Below, piece after piece: positions 16,594 to 25,209 of a DNA stretch of 64,000 nucleotides (positions within the stretch are counted from its first letter, which is position 1; each line of letters opens with the position of its first letter). Origin of the DNA: Pseudorhizobium tarimense (GTDB taxonomy: Bacteria; Pseudomonadota; Alphaproteobacteria; Rhizobiales; Rhizobiaceae); NCBI RefSeq assembly GCF_022968135.1, contig NZ_JALJRA010000006.1:59732-123731 (forward strand). Direction: 5' to 3'. The position numbers and the translations under genes were made by a program. The notes below the pieces were generated by a model. It was not told the DNA's origin and searched no databases. It saw nothing but the letters and a program-made list of their open reading frames with translations.

Positions 16594-18012
16594 TTATGCA
16601 CTGATGACGCTGTTGGGCGAACCCGCGCCGATCCCGGAGCTTGAAGCTGGAGATTTACGCGTGATCCGGGTCTTCGCTTTGGCGATCGCCTCGCGTGCGG
16701 CCTCTGCTCGAGATCGGATGGCCTCTTGATCGAGCGTGCCAACATCACCGACAGCCTCCACGACGGCTGACAGGTGTTCATCCAGAAGGTCGCATTGTTG
16801 TGAAAGCTGAGCATGGTCTGCAATGCGTTGTATCGCTTCGATCAGATGCATGATGACGAAAGGCTTCCCGGCCGCGTTTTGGCGGATCTGGTTAAAGGCG
16901 GCACCGACCAAAGAGGCGTACGTGGCGCGGGGAAGAACGATACGCGGTTCCCCCGCCGAGCCCGCTATGACGGAAGAGGGGAGCGCGCGCCGCATGAGGT
17001 GAGCAAGCCCAGCCGATAGTTGCGCAAGAACGGCAACCGCCGTGTAGGGGTCGTTTATGCCCGGTGACAGTGCCCTTATCGCCATTTCCACGAGATGCCG
17101 GATGGCAAACTCCGGATCCTGGGTTGAAGTGCGCCTTGACCCAATCACCACGGCTCCACAGACCTGATCTTGAAGGTCTTGAGTCCACCGAGAAGCGGGG
17201 AAAATCCCGATCCCTCCACCGTCGGTGATGACATAGTCTCCGGGCTTGAACGAGAAGCCAATGAAGACATCGCTCTTCTGAGCGAGTTCGCAAAGCCTTT
17301 CAACGTCGATGCTTTGCACGAAGCCGTCGACACTTGGCCCAAAGAAGCGAGCATTCTGATCGAAGCCTTCTGGTAGAGCCTTTTCCGGATCGTTATTGCG
17401 ATCCTCGGCGAGATCATCGAGTTCAGAAAGCATATCGGTGATCTCGCTGCCCAGGCGCTTGATCACCGTCTCCGACACGATGGAGCGGGCAAGGAAGTGA
17501 AGATAGGCAACGAGAACCAGGACGCTCATCAGGGTGAGCGCGATGCCAAAGGAGACACTAGGATAGGCCTCAGCGTCGTTCTTGATGCTGGAGCCGACGG
17601 AGGCGAGTTGAAGAAGACAGTACACCGAGGTCATGATGAACGTGCCCAGCGCAAGCTGCGTGTGCCGAGCGGACATAAAACTGCGGATCAGGCGCGGTCC
17701 GAACTGATTTGCTGCAAGTGACAGCACGACCATGGTGATGGAGAAAACCAGGCTGGTCATGGTGATCATTGAGGTCAGCAATGAGGATAGGACGTCGCGG
17801 GCGTCACTCGGTGTACTGACGAAGACAAATATTGGCACTTTAGCAGGATCGAGGTCGGCCAGGACAGCATCGACTGATGTCGCAGCCGCCGAGATTGCTA
17901 TGGCCGTGATTGCCATCAGCGTCGGGACCAGCCAGAGGCTAGTCCGCAGCTTCTCCCGCACCACCTTCAAGCCCGGACTAGATCCGCCGGCCGTAGAAAC
18001 GCTGTTGAACAT
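16594..18012 (-). CDS. DUF2254 family integral membrane protein
   Basis: 472 aa from the ATG at 18012, which has GGAGG five bases upstream; a start at 18024 would overlap that site. Four transmembrane segments lie in the first 190 residues (SLWLVPTLMAITAIAISAAA, SMITMTSLVFSITMVVLSLAAN, LALGTFIMTSVYCLLQLA, IALTLMSVLVLVAYLHFLA). A large soluble C-terminal domain follows, with ALSPGINDPYTAVAVLAQL, the best-conserved DUF2254 motif. The function is unknown. It is divergent from the manganese catalase gene with 140 bp between. Confidence 0.85.
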   Translation of the reverse strand: MFNSVSTAGGSSPGLKVVREKLRTSLWLVPTLMAITAIAISAAATSVDAVLADLDPAKVPIFVFVSTPSDARDVLSSLLTSMITMTSLVFSITMVVLSLAANQFGPRLIRSFMSARHTQLALGTFIMTSVYCLLQLASVGSSIKNDAEAYPSVSFGIALTLMSVLVLVAYLHFLARSIVSETVIKRLGSEITDMLSELDDLAEDRNNDPEKALPEGFDQNARFFGPSVDGFVQSIDVERLCELAQKSDVFIGFSFKPGDYVITDGGGIGIFPASRWTQDLQDQVCGAVVIGSRRTSTQDPEFAIRHLVEMAIRALSPGINDPYTAVAVLAQLSAGLAHLMRRALPSSVIAGSAGEPRIVLPRATYASLVGAAFNQIRQNAAGKPFVIMHLIEAIQRIADHAQLSQQCDLLDEHLSAVVEAVGDVGTLDQEAIRSRAEAAREAIAKAKTRITRKSPASSSGIGAGSPNSVISA

Positions 18013-18089
18013 CACCACCTCCATCGCGCGAACCTGAGCCGGATCAAAAGGTTTCAGATGTCAGGCTGCGGGAGACGTGGCTACTTTGT

Positions 18090-18114
18090 GGAACTTGATC
18101 ACATTTCTCCAGTT
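18090..18114 (+). promoter_or_regulatory. Candidate EcfG/RpoE2 promoter for the manganese catalase gene
   Basis: GGAAC (18090-18094), 18 bases, TT (18113-18114), 38 bp before the ATG at 18153: ideal placement for a short leader. Confidence 0.7.
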
Positions 18115-18152
18115 CGCGGTCTGCAATTCACCAGAACCATGAGGAGATTTCC

Positions 18153-19031
18153 ATGTTCTTTCGAACGAACAAGTTTCAGTATCATGCCAAGCCCGCAGCC
18201 CCCGACCCCGTCTACGCAAAGAAGCTGCAGGAGGTACTCGGCGGCCAATGGGGTGAGATCAGCGTGATGATGACCTACCTGTTCCAGGGCTGGAATTGCC
18301 GCGCCCCGGCCAAGTATCGCGACATGATCCTCGACATCGGCACGGAAGAGATCGCGCATGTGGAAATGTTGGCGACTATGATCGCCCGCCTGCTGGAAAC
18401 GTCTCCGGTGGAAGCCCGCGAGGACGCCGCGAAGGATTCGGTGGTCGGTGCCGTCATGGGCGGTGCTCGGGTCGAGGATGTCATCGTCGGCGGGATGAAC
18501 CCGCAGCATGCGATTGTTGCCGGCATGGGCGCCACCCCGACCGATAGCGTCGGCTATCCCTGGACTTCGCGCTACACGGTCTCGTCAGGCAACCTGCTTG
18601 CCGACTTCCGCTTCAACGTGACAGCCGAATCGCAAGGTCGCCTGCAGGTGTGCCGCCTGTACGAGATGACCGATGATCCCGGCGTGCGCGACATGCTGTC
18701 ATTCCTGATCGCGCGCGATACCATGCACCAGAACCAGTGGCTGGCAGCTATCAAGGAACTTGAGGAAGACGGCCTCGATCAGACGCCAGCGCCAATGAGC
18801 TTCCCCCAGGAGAAGGAGCTGTCCCAGGTGGCGTATCAGTTCTGGAACTGCTCGGAAGGCACGGAGAGCCGACAGGGACAGTGGGCCGAAGGCCCGACGC
18901 CGGACGGCAAGGGGCAGTTCGAATATCTCGCCGATCCGCAGCCGCTTGGCGAAGAGGTGACCGAGCTTTCTCAGCTCGATCCGCGCCTACACAGCACCCC
19001 GAAGAAGCCCATGCCGCCAATGTCGTCCTGA
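18153..19031 (+). CDS. Manganese catalase
   Basis: 292-aa non-haem dimanganese catalase disproportionating hydrogen peroxide in the cytoplasm. Family signatures are ELQEVLGGQWGEISVMMTYLFQ-like sequence at 26-45 (here KKLQEVLGGQWGEISVMMTY), TEEIAHVEMLATMI (metal-ligand Glu and His), VNASGDL-like VSSGNLLADFRFN, and RDTMHQNQW with the second His ligand. The length fits the short KatN/Mn-catalase group. AGGAG precedes the ATG. Its stress promoter and its DUF2254, DUF892 and DUF4142 neighbours make this an oxidative or starvation stress locus. Confidence 0.93.
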   Translation: MFFRTNKFQYHAKPAAPDPVYAKKLQEVLGGQWGEISVMMTYLFQGWNCRAPAKYRDMILDIGTEEIAHVEMLATMIARLLETSPVEAREDAAKDSVVGAVMGGARVEDVIVGGMNPQHAIVAGMGATPTDSVGYPWTSRYTVSSGNLLADFRFNVTAESQGRLQVCRLYEMTDDPGVRDMLSFLIARDTMHQNQWLAAIKELEEDGLDQTPAPMSFPQEKELSQVAYQFWNCSEGTESRQGQWAEGPTPDGKGQFEYLADPQPLGEEVTELSQLDPRLHSTPKKPMPPMSS

Positions 19032-19149
19032 GCCCAGACGGTGGCAGCGCAAATGCTGCCGCCGCGCTGTTGCCGAGTTTTCGGCACGTCGAGCTCCAAA
19101 GGTGGCTTTAAAAAGGCGCGAACGGCGCACGTTCAGCTACGCCATTTGA

Positions 19150-19174
19150 GGAACTGACGCCCTTCGCTCCGGTT
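19150..19174 (+). promoter_or_regulatory. Candidate EcfG/RpoE2 promoter upstream of the 19293 gene
   Basis: GGAAC (19150-19154), 18 bases, TT (19173-19174), 118 bp before the ATG at 19293. It would drive the small hypothetical gene and the DUF4142 gene behind it. The leader would be longer than at the other sites, so confidence is lower. Confidence 0.5.
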
Positions 19175-19292
19175 AGCGTTCCAGCGAACCGGCGTCGGCT
19201 GCCTCAGCCTGTCTCCGGAGCTCGCGTGCCATTTGCCGAAGACGAGCTTGGTACTGCCGGTATGATTATCTACGACGACTGGGGATCACTCA

Positions 19293-19613
19293 ATGGGCTC
19301 AGATCCGCACGATGTTGCCCCTCAACTGCCAGACCGGCTGAACATTTTGAAGTCACCGCTCTCTGGCGATAAGGAGGGGTATGAGCGACTGCTCAGTCTG
19401 CTTCTGGAGTTGAAGGCTATGATGCGCCAGAAGATCAGTCCCGCCACGCTGCGAGAGTGGGAGGGGCGCGCGCGCCTCTTCCTTGATTCTCATGAAGTGG
19501 ACTTGCTCTTCGCTCGGCCGGACCACGACGATTTCGATATGTCTGCGCTGCCCGGAGAGCGCTACGAGAACCTACGCCGTATTTTGCTCCGCCGGAAAGG
19601 CCTATCGGCTTGA
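19293..19613 (+). CDS. Hypothetical protein, 106 aa
   Basis: GGGGA seven bases before the ATG and in-frame coding to 19613 support a gene. The protein is soluble, charged and mostly helical (EGYERLLSLLLELKAMMRQKI and LREWEGRARLFLDSHEVDLLF). I recognise no family. It precedes the DUF4142 gene by 113 bp on the same strand and may share its promoter. Confidence 0.6.
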   Translation: MGSDPHDVAPQLPDRLNILKSPLSGDKEGYERLLSLLLELKAMMRQKISPATLREWEGRARLFLDSHEVDLLFARPDHDDFDMSALPGERYENLRRILLRRKGLSA

Positions 19614-19726
19614 GCGGGAAGGAAGTCTGTACCATCCCAGACAATGCAGTCCCGGAATGGAGCATCCGTGGAACTCGCTCCCCTGCGTCTTGTTCGATCT
19701 CCCGCGGGGGCAAGGAGAGAAAGCCA

Positions 19727-20218
19727 ATGAACAGACGTAACCTTCTCATCGGCACCGCAGCCACGGCGGCGGTGCTTCCTTTGACAAGCTCTGCTTTCGC
19801 CCAGGGTGCAGCGGTAGATGAGGCGAAACTGCCCGCTCTTATGGGCGGCGACTTTGCAACAGCGACCAGTCAGCTTGCACTGCAGAAGGCAAACCATCGG
19901 GCCGTGAAGACGTTCGCGGAACTTGAGATCGCGGAGCAGGCCGCAGTCGCCGAAGCCTTTGGCTCTAAACCAGGCGCCGCAGGCGTAAGTCAGAAGCACG
20001 CGGCGATGATTGAGAAACTTCAGGCAGCAGAAGGTGCCGACTTCGATGCCATGTACATCAACGGCCAGATCGACGGTCACGAGGAGCTCCTGGCGATCCA
20101 CAAGAAGTATGCCCGCAGCGGCGATGACCCGATGGCCCGCGGAGCGTCGATTGTCGGCGTCACAGGCATCCAGAGCCACCTTGCCATGCTCAAGGGCATC
20201 AAGAGCATGATCGGGTAA
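19727..20218 (+). CDS. DUF4142 family exported protein
   Basis: 163 aa from the ATG at 19727 (AAGGAGA eight bases upstream). The N-terminus MNRRNLLIGTAATAAVLPL ends in SSAFAQG and has a twin-arginine pattern, so the protein is probably exported folded by Tat. The mature part is a four-helix ferritin-like DUF4142 domain (FAELEIAEQAAVAEAF, DFDAMYINGQIDGHEELLAIH, QSHLAMLKGI). Such proteins are typical of stress loci in Rhizobiales and have no established activity. Confidence 0.83.
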   Translation: MNRRNLLIGTAATAAVLPLTSSAFAQGAAVDEAKLPALMGGDFATATSQLALQKANHRAVKTFAELEIAEQAAVAEAFGSKPGAAGVSQKHAAMIEKLQAAEGADFDAMYINGQIDGHEELLAIHKKYARSGDDPMARGASIVGVTGIQSHLAMLKGIKSMIG

Positions 20219-20854
20219 GACTTGGCCGCAGCTCTTGATGAGCCGGAAAAGACAGCGGGCGCAGATCGAAGATGTGCCCGCTGCTCATGGTGGGCGAGCT
20301 GCTCACGAAGGCTCGGCGGCTCCCGGAGGTCCAGGCGCCTCAGTTCTGCACCATGCAGACGGTAGACCGAACGACCTTCGATGGATTTAAATCCCGCCAT
20401 CTAGCTAGGACATTCTCCGTCTCCGCTTTCCCTGCCGCTACCGTCGCCGGAGGGACTGCGCGAAGATTCAAGCGACTGGCCGCTGATTCCTGGTCATTTC
20501 CGTCATAGGAAAGATGCACGATGGCAGCCCCGGTGAACCCGAGGTCATCGAACGTGTCACCGCTTCCAAGGCATGTCGGCTTTGTAATGTGAATCAGATC
20601 ATGCACCCGTTCAAGGCATCATCAAGAGAGTTTGGTGGCTTGCCGGGAGCCGGTACCAGATCCCCGAATTGGCGCAGCCGGTTCACGCGATGTTGCGGCG
20701 CGTTGCCGGCGATGAGTGCGACAATGATCGGGCATTTGAGGCCTCCTGCGATGCGCGTAGGTATCGCTCCCGCGGCGGACAATGCCCCATAGGCGCCGGC
20801 ACGGTAAGCACAGAGTGCGTTGCCTGCGGACAGCCAGAGCCAGACTCCCTTTAG
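20219..20854. other. Gene-free stretch of 636 bp
   Basis: No frame here has a ribosome binding site or recognisable product. A stem with arms 20254-20260 and 20276-20282 follows the DUF4142 gene but lacks a T run; it could be a weak terminator. Confidence 0.5.
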
Positions 20855-21721
20855 TCAGTTAAACGGTTTCTTTCTCGCTGCATCCAGCAGGGCAACTTCT
20901 GAGGCGAGGCCGCTCAGGAAATTGATCAATGCACGACCAGGCTCCTCTGTTTCGTCGCGCAACACCGATATTCCCCAATGCCTCAACACCGCCTCTTGCA
21001 CCTCGTTCCCACGCGGCATGAAGATGAAGGATGGAGGCCGATCCTCGGCAAAGCCTGACCGGTGCCATGTCTGCCAGAGGCGATACAGCAGAAGCCGGAT
21101 ATTCATGTCGGACATGCTGTAGCCGATGAACAGAACGGTCTTTCCCAGCGCATCGGCGCGGAACCTGACGTCGAGTGGCGTCTCGAAGGATAGGCGCTCG
21201 AAATGATCGGATTCGGCGAGAACGAGAGAGGCCGGATCGTCAAGGTCCCCGTGAAACTTGATGATCTGCGTCACCCCCTCCGACACCTCCGTCAGATCCC
21301 GCGCATTGGTAATCTTCGCGTATGGCTTGCCGTGATGCTCGAAAGCTGCTTCCAGGTTCCGATCGTAGTTGGTCGTATAGATGATGGGAAAATCGAGGCT
21401 CACCAACAGTTCGTGGGCAGCCGATCTGGCAACCTGCTCCTGGCAAGTGCTCCAATTGTCTCGCAACCAGTGGCCGAGCAGGTCCATGTTTCCGCCCCTG
21501 AGGCGGTAGTATTCCGCCACTGTTTGATAGTGGACGTCTGGTTTCGAAAGAAGATCGCGATCCAGCTCCAGTTCGTCGGCCATGTACTCCGTCAATGCCT
21601 GCCAGGAAGGCAGGCCAACCTGCATGGAGACACCTGCGCCCACGAACAGGATTGCCCGGCGGTCGATGATGGCTTGCGCCAGCGCCGAGAGGCTTTCATG
21701 CCGCTCCCAACTGTCTCCCAT
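20855..21721 (-). CDS. SIR2-domain protein (single-domain, NADase-type)
   Basis: 288 aa occupied almost entirely by one SIR2-like domain. The NAD-binding motifs are intact: FVGAGVSMQVGLPSW (27-40), TTNYDRNLEAA (N118), KFHGDLDDPASLVL (H157) and FIGYSMSDMNIRLLL. SIR2-like proteins of this branch include antiphage NADases (in Thoeris ThsA, DSR, SIR2-HerA and SIR2-Argonaute systems) rather than histone-type deacetylases. No HerA, Argonaute, TIR or long helical C-terminal module is present or adjacent. The upstream Shine-Dalgarno is weak (GAG). It stands alone between a 636-bp gap and the NADH dehydrogenase operon. A defence role is inference. Confidence 0.85.
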   Translation of the reverse strand: MGDSWERHESLSALAQAIIDRRAILFVGAGVSMQVGLPSWQALTEYMADELELDRDLLSKPDVHYQTVAEYYRLRGGNMDLLGHWLRDNWSTCQEQVARSAAHELLVSLDFPIIYTTNYDRNLEAAFEHHGKPYAKITNARDLTEVSEGVTQIIKFHGDLDDPASLVLAESDHFERLSFETPLDVRFRADALGKTVLFIGYSMSDMNIRLLLYRLWQTWHRSGFAEDRPPSFIFMPRGNEVQEAVLRHWGISVLRDETEEPGRALINFLSGLASEVALLDAARKKPFN

Positions 21722-21768
21722 ACTAACTCAACATCTCGTGGCGATACATATCGGGCAGCCTTCTCCTG

Positions 21769-22059
21769 CTAAGCTTGTTGCTTCCCGCCCAACGGTGGCG
21801 GCTGCGCGCCAAGTTCCTCCATTGAGATCTGGTCTACGTTGGCGGGCGCCGCGAGGGGAGGCGACGCATCATCCTGTGGGCACAGCGGTGCGGGTTCAGC
21901 CGCTTCGCGGGATGCGAGTACAGTTGCTTCACGCCTTTCCGACGCTGAGAGATAACCGGCCTCGAACGCTTCACGGATCCGGGCCGTGTCTCGTTTGCAC
22001 CGGGCAACGTGCCCCAGGCTTTCCCACCACTCCTTCCACGCCTTCTCCATATCCGTCAC
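21769..22059 (-). CDS. Hypothetical protein, 96 aa
   Basis: Starts with GTG at 22059; GTGA overlaps the stop of the NADH dehydrogenase gene, so the two are translationally coupled. AGGAGG lies just upstream. The first 50 residues are charged and helical, with tryptophans (KAWKEWWESLGHVARCKRD); the rest is proline- and alanine-rich and probably disordered. No known family. Confidence 0.6.
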   Translation of the reverse strand: MTDMEKAWKEWWESLGHVARCKRDTARIREAFEAGYLSASERREATVLASREAAEPAPLCPQDDASPPLAAPANVDQISMEELGAQPPPLGGKQQA

Positions 22060-23387
22060 CGCCTCCTGCTAAGCCCAATCATCCGGCTTACATCCTTCTG
22101 ATCACCTATCAACGAAGCATCCTCGTCGATTATCCGCGCGCCGCGTTGGCGGGTAAGATAGCGCCAGATCCATTGGATGGTGACCAAGACGCGCTTTTCA
22201 AGATTCACGAGGAGATACACGTGAACCAATGCCCACAGAAGCCAGGCAAGCCGCCCCTTCAGCGTCCAGCTGCCGAAGTCGAACACGGCTGCGTGTCTTC
22301 CGATGACTGCGGTATTTCCGCGGTTCCTGAACCGGAAGGACGCTTGAGGCCCACCTTTGCGCAGTTTCCGGCCTAAAAACTCTCCTTGTTGTTTTGCGAC
22401 TTGCGCAAGTGCGGGAAGAGGTTTGCCTTCTGCGTCAAGCGCCATAGCAGTGTCGCCGATCGCATAGATGTCGCTGAGGCCAACCACCTGCAGATCCGCA
22501 TCGACAGGGATGCGGCCTCCGGGCGGCTCCTTCATGCCCAACCAAGCAAAGGCGGGCGAAGCCTTGACGCCCGCGCCCCATACAATGCAGCCGGCATCGA
22601 TACGCTCGTCGCCAACTATAACGTGGCCTCCGCCGACGGCAGAGACCCGTTGACCCAGCCTGATCTCGACGCCGATCCTTTGGAGATAATTTGCGGCATA
22701 GCTGCTGAGGTGTTGGGGGAATGAGGCAAGGATCCCTGGACCCGCTTCAAGCAGGATCACACGCATCTGGTTAGGTGCTAACGCGCGATAGTCCCGGCTG
22801 ATCATGTAGCGGCCAAGCTCAGAAATAGCCCCCGCCATCTCCACACCAGTCGGGCCACCGCCAATGACAATGCTGGTCAGCAGCGACTGCTTTTCCCGCT
22901 CCGTATGTGCAAGCTCCGCCTTCTCGAACGCCAGCAGCAGGCGCTGCCTGATCTGTCGCGCCTCGTGGATCGATTTCAGTCCGGGTGCATGGAACTGCCA
23001 GTCGTCATGGCCGAAGTAGTTATACTGCGAGCCTGTGGCAATGACGAGTTGGTCGTATGCGACTTCGCCAGCGTCTGCGAGGCGGACGCGCTTTGCTCCA
23101 CTATCGACACCAACAACTTCGGCCATCAAGACGCGGATGTTGCGGTAGCGTCCCAGGCTGCGTCGAATCGGCTCAGATATATCAGCGGGCGACAGCGCCG
23201 CAGTAGCAACCTGGTATAGGAGCGGCTGGAAGAGATTGTGGTTGCGGCGGTCGATCAAGGTGACATCGACATCCGAATCGCCTAGTGCGCGGGCGCAAGC
23301 CAGTCCACCGAACCCACCTCCGATTATGACGATATGGCGCCTCGAATTATGTGAGGCTGACAGCCGCAACCTGATCCCGCCGCTCAT
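22056..23387 (-). CDS. Type II NADH dehydrogenase (NDH-2-like flavoprotein)
   Basis: 443 aa from the ATG at 23387 (a TTG at 23405 is also in frame; neither has a clear Shine-Dalgarno). It has the FAD motif VIIGGGFGGLACARAL, NHNLFQPLLYQVAT typical of NDH-2, the NADH motif VIGGGPTGVEMAGAI and the second FAD motif DIYAIGDTA. A C-terminal hydrophobic/basic stretch (LAWLLWALVHVYLLVNLEKR) should anchor it to the inner membrane. It transfers electrons from NADH to quinone without proton pumping. It is coupled to the small gene at 21769. Confidence 0.9.
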   Translation of the reverse strand: MSGGIRLRLSASHNSRRHIVIIGGGFGGLACARALGDSDVDVTLIDRRNHNLFQPLLYQVATAALSPADISEPIRRSLGRYRNIRVLMAEVVGVDSGAKRVRLADAGEVAYDQLVIATGSQYNYFGHDDWQFHAPGLKSIHEARQIRQRLLLAFEKAELAHTEREKQSLLTSIVIGGGPTGVEMAGAISELGRYMISRDYRALAPNQMRVILLEAGPGILASFPQHLSSYAANYLQRIGVEIRLGQRVSAVGGGHVIVGDERIDAGCIVWGAGVKASPAFAWLGMKEPPGGRIPVDADLQVVGLSDIYAIGDTAMALDAEGKPLPALAQVAKQQGEFLGRKLRKGGPQASFRFRNRGNTAVIGRHAAVFDFGSWTLKGRLAWLLWALVHVYLLVNLEKRVLVTIQWIWRYLTRQRGARIIDEDASLIGDQKDVSRMIGLSRRR

Positions 23388-23490
23388 GATGTTCGTTTTC
23401 TGCAATCAGCGGGTCCCGCGCCGACTGGGGCGGAGGCCCAGCTAGCTTTCAGGCGAGTGGTGTCAATCACGTGACTTAGGGAACAGAGCA

Positions 23491-23835
23491 TCATCGTAGC
23501 AATGCCCCGAGCAGAACTGCAGCGCCGATCACGATGACGGCGATAACCGGCAGGAGGGCGGGAAGGCTCGGTCTGCGTTCGAGCGTCCCTTTGTAGGAAG
23601 AGGTCATCGCGACATCGAAGTTCCGGGATCGCAGGTGGGAACCCTGGCTTCGTTGTGTCGTGGTGGCGGTCCCGATCTGCTCGGGCGACAGCGGCGCACC
23701 GCCAGCCTCTGAATCAGTCTCGAGCGGTGCCATGGCCGGATCGAAGCCAGGTCTTTTGTCTCCAGTCAAACCCCGCTGGATGTCGCCTCTGATCTGTGCA
23801 GGGTTGGGCGTCGGGTCGTGTGATCTGCTGGGCAT
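23491..23835 (-). CDS. Small protein with C-terminal membrane anchor, 114 aa
   Basis: The ATG at 23835 has GGAG about eight bases upstream and a GGAAC-N18-TT promoter 25 bp upstream, so I prefer it to earlier in-frame ATGs. The body is proline- and serine-rich and polar. It ends in one transmembrane helix (LPALLPVIAVIVIGAAVLLGA), that is, a tail-anchored layout. No family recognised. Probably a stress-induced membrane protein. Confidence 0.65.
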   Translation of the reverse strand: MPSRSHDPTPNPAQIRGDIQRGLTGDKRPGFDPAMAPLETDSEAGGAPLSPEQIGTATTTQRSQGSHLRSRNFDVAMTSSYKGTLERRPSLPALLPVIAVIVIGAAVLLGALLR

Positions 23836-23859
23836 GAGTTTGGTCTCCAAGGCCATGCC

Positions 23860-23884
23860 AACTGCTGGAAGCACCGCGGGTTCC
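23860..23884 (-). promoter_or_regulatory. Candidate EcfG/RpoE2 promoter for the tail-anchored protein gene
   Basis: Minus-strand GGAAC (23884-23880), 18 bases, TT (23861-23860), 24 bp before the ATG at 23835. Confidence 0.65.
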
Positions 23885-24044
23885 TGCCGCCAGGCGACGG
23901 CAAACCGGAATGTACGGCAGCGGACCATCCGTCCTGAAAAATGCTCAGCGCGCGAAACATTGGGCAGCGATGGTCAGTTCAGCTACGGCGACAACAAATC
24001 ATTGCAAGCGCGAGGCTGACTGGCCGGCGGAGACAGGAGACACC

Positions 24045-24329
24045 ATGAAGATCACGGGAATTCAGACCATAGCCGAAGGAAGCGGCACGGCAGGCCACAC
24101 TGTCGAATACGTTTTCGACAGCGGCGCCGTAGTCGCCGTCCGCTTCAGCGGCGAACAAGCAGAGGTCAATCGCACCAATGCGGTCAGCCAGGCGAAGTTG
24201 TTCCTGGAGCGAGTCGTGCGCGAGGGAGTGCTGCCGGAGCAGATGGAGGATGGCGAGAACGTCGACGGACGAGCGGCGACGATGGCGTCCTCTCCAGCCT
24301 CTCCGGCACAGCGGCTCGACAACCGGTGA
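24045..24329 (+). CDS. Hypothetical protein, 94 aa
   Basis: ATG at 24045 with AGGAGA four bases upstream. The N-terminal half looks like a small beta-sheet domain (KITGIQTIAEGSGTAGHTVEYVFDSGAVVAVRFS), followed by a helix and a disordered tail. No family recognised. It precedes the sigma-region-4 gene on the same strand by about 100 bp. Confidence 0.6.
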   Translation: MKITGIQTIAEGSGTAGHTVEYVFDSGAVVAVRFSGEQAEVNRTNAVSQAKLFLERVVREGVLPEQMEDGENVDGRAATMASSPASPAQRLDNR

Positions 24330-24410
24330 TGCAGGTGCATCATCCACCTTTCTCCATCAGAGACGGTCAGGATACCTTGTCTCGAACGAGGCGTTCCTTC
24401 GTGGGCCGGA

Positions 24411-24440
24411 GATTGAGAGAGAGAGAGTGTGTGTGTGTGA
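24411..24440 (+). repeat. Dinucleotide microsatellite (GA)n-(GT)n
   Basis: A run of about six GA units (with one interruption at its start) passes directly into about six GT units. It covers the GTG start region of the sigma-region-4 gene. Tracts of this kind are rare in this GC-rich sequence and prone to slippage by 2 bp. Confidence 0.8.
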
Positions 24441-24675
24441 ACCGCTGAGATCGGATGATTGTGTGGCCGCACAACCCTCGATCAGTGCTCCACAAGAGTG
24501 GTCGCTGCGCGCCAAGGAGCTCGCCCGCGAGATCGAACGCCTGCCGCTGCACTACCGCTCTGCTGTTGAACTCATCCTTATTGAGGAGATCGGCCACGAG
24601 GCTGCCGCCGATCGAGCTGGATGCCCTGTCGGCACCATCAAAAGTCGCGTGAACCGGGCACGGAACCATGCTTGA
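24427..24675 (+). CDS. Orphan sigma-70 region 4 (ECF-type) DNA-binding protein
   Basis: 82 aa if started at the GTG at 24427, inside the GT repeat with the purine-rich GA tract as ribosome binding site. Other GTG codons in the tract are possible starts. The C-terminal part reads as ECF sigma region 4: EIERLPLHYRSAVELILIEE, then GHEAAADRAGCPVGTIKSRVNRAR, with the helix-turn-helix in the second half. Sigma region 2 is absent. It could be a decayed sigma factor or a small regulator binding -35 elements. Confidence 0.55.
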   Translation: MCVCEPLRSDDCVAAQPSISAPQEWSLRAKELAREIERLPLHYRSAVELILIEEIGHEAAADRAGCPVGTIKSRVNRARNHA

Positions 24676-24714
24676 AACAAGACTGGGCGAAGCAGGTTAA
24701 AGAGCAGGAAGTTT

Positions 24715-25209
24715 TCAGCCGAACAGACTGCTCCACCAGGGGAGGTCAGGTCGCGTGATCATTAGCCAGAAAATGCTCAGCACCGCCGCGAATGCTGGGA
24801 AACCAAAGATGAACCAGAGGCGAAAGAGGGAGTGGTAACGAGGGGGCAGGTCCTTGCCAGTGGAGACGGCAGAGACGGCGAGATTTCGCATCTCGAGCTG
24901 CATCCACACAACGGGGAGCCAGAATGCCCCCGTAAGTAAATAGAGGAGGATGGACAGCACGATCCAGCCCTCCGTGAGCGGATAGCCCACGTGCCATGCG
25001 AGGGCGACGCCGGTTATCGGCTGCAGGATAACCGCAGTCGTCGTGAACAGGAAATCCGCAATAACAACTATTCTAGCCACCGCCGCAACCGCCGCCGTGT
25101 TCCTGGTGCGGTGCGCGAGCAGCATAAAGAAGGCAATGCCGGCGCCGGTGCCGAGAAGGACTGTGGCGCCGATGACGTGCACAAACTTGAGCAGGAAGTA
25201 AACCATCAC
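24715..25209 (-). CDS. DUF2269 family integral membrane protein
   Basis: 164 aa with four transmembrane helices (FLLKFVHVIGATVLLGTGAG, VADFLFTTTAVILQPITGVA-type, IVLSILLYLLTGAFWLPVV, LFRLWFIFGFPAFAAVLSIFW) and the DUF2269 features KFVHVIGA and RTRNTAAVAAVAR. The start may be the GTG at 25209 or the ATG at 25206; GGAGGAG is better placed for the ATG. It overlaps or abuts the stop of the SDR-DoxX gene, so both are coupled. The N-terminal histidine could coordinate haem, but no activity is known. Confidence 0.85.
   Translation of the reverse strand: MMVYFLLKFVHVIGATVLLGTGAGIAFFMLLAHRTRNTAAVAAVARIVVIADFLFTTTAVILQPITGVALAWHVGYPLTEGWIVLSILLYLLTGAFWLPVVWMQLEMRNLAVSAVSTGKDLPPRYHSLFRLWFIFGFPAFAAVLSIFWLMITRPDLPWWSSLFG

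Noticed and set aside
19042..19059. GGCAGC/GCTGCC hairpin after the manganese catalase gene as terminator
   Set aside because: Short stem and no T run; cannot be told from chance.
20340..20606. 88-aa minus-strand open frame in the gap after the DUF4142 gene
   Set aside because: No start signal, no recognisable domain, no neighbour relation.
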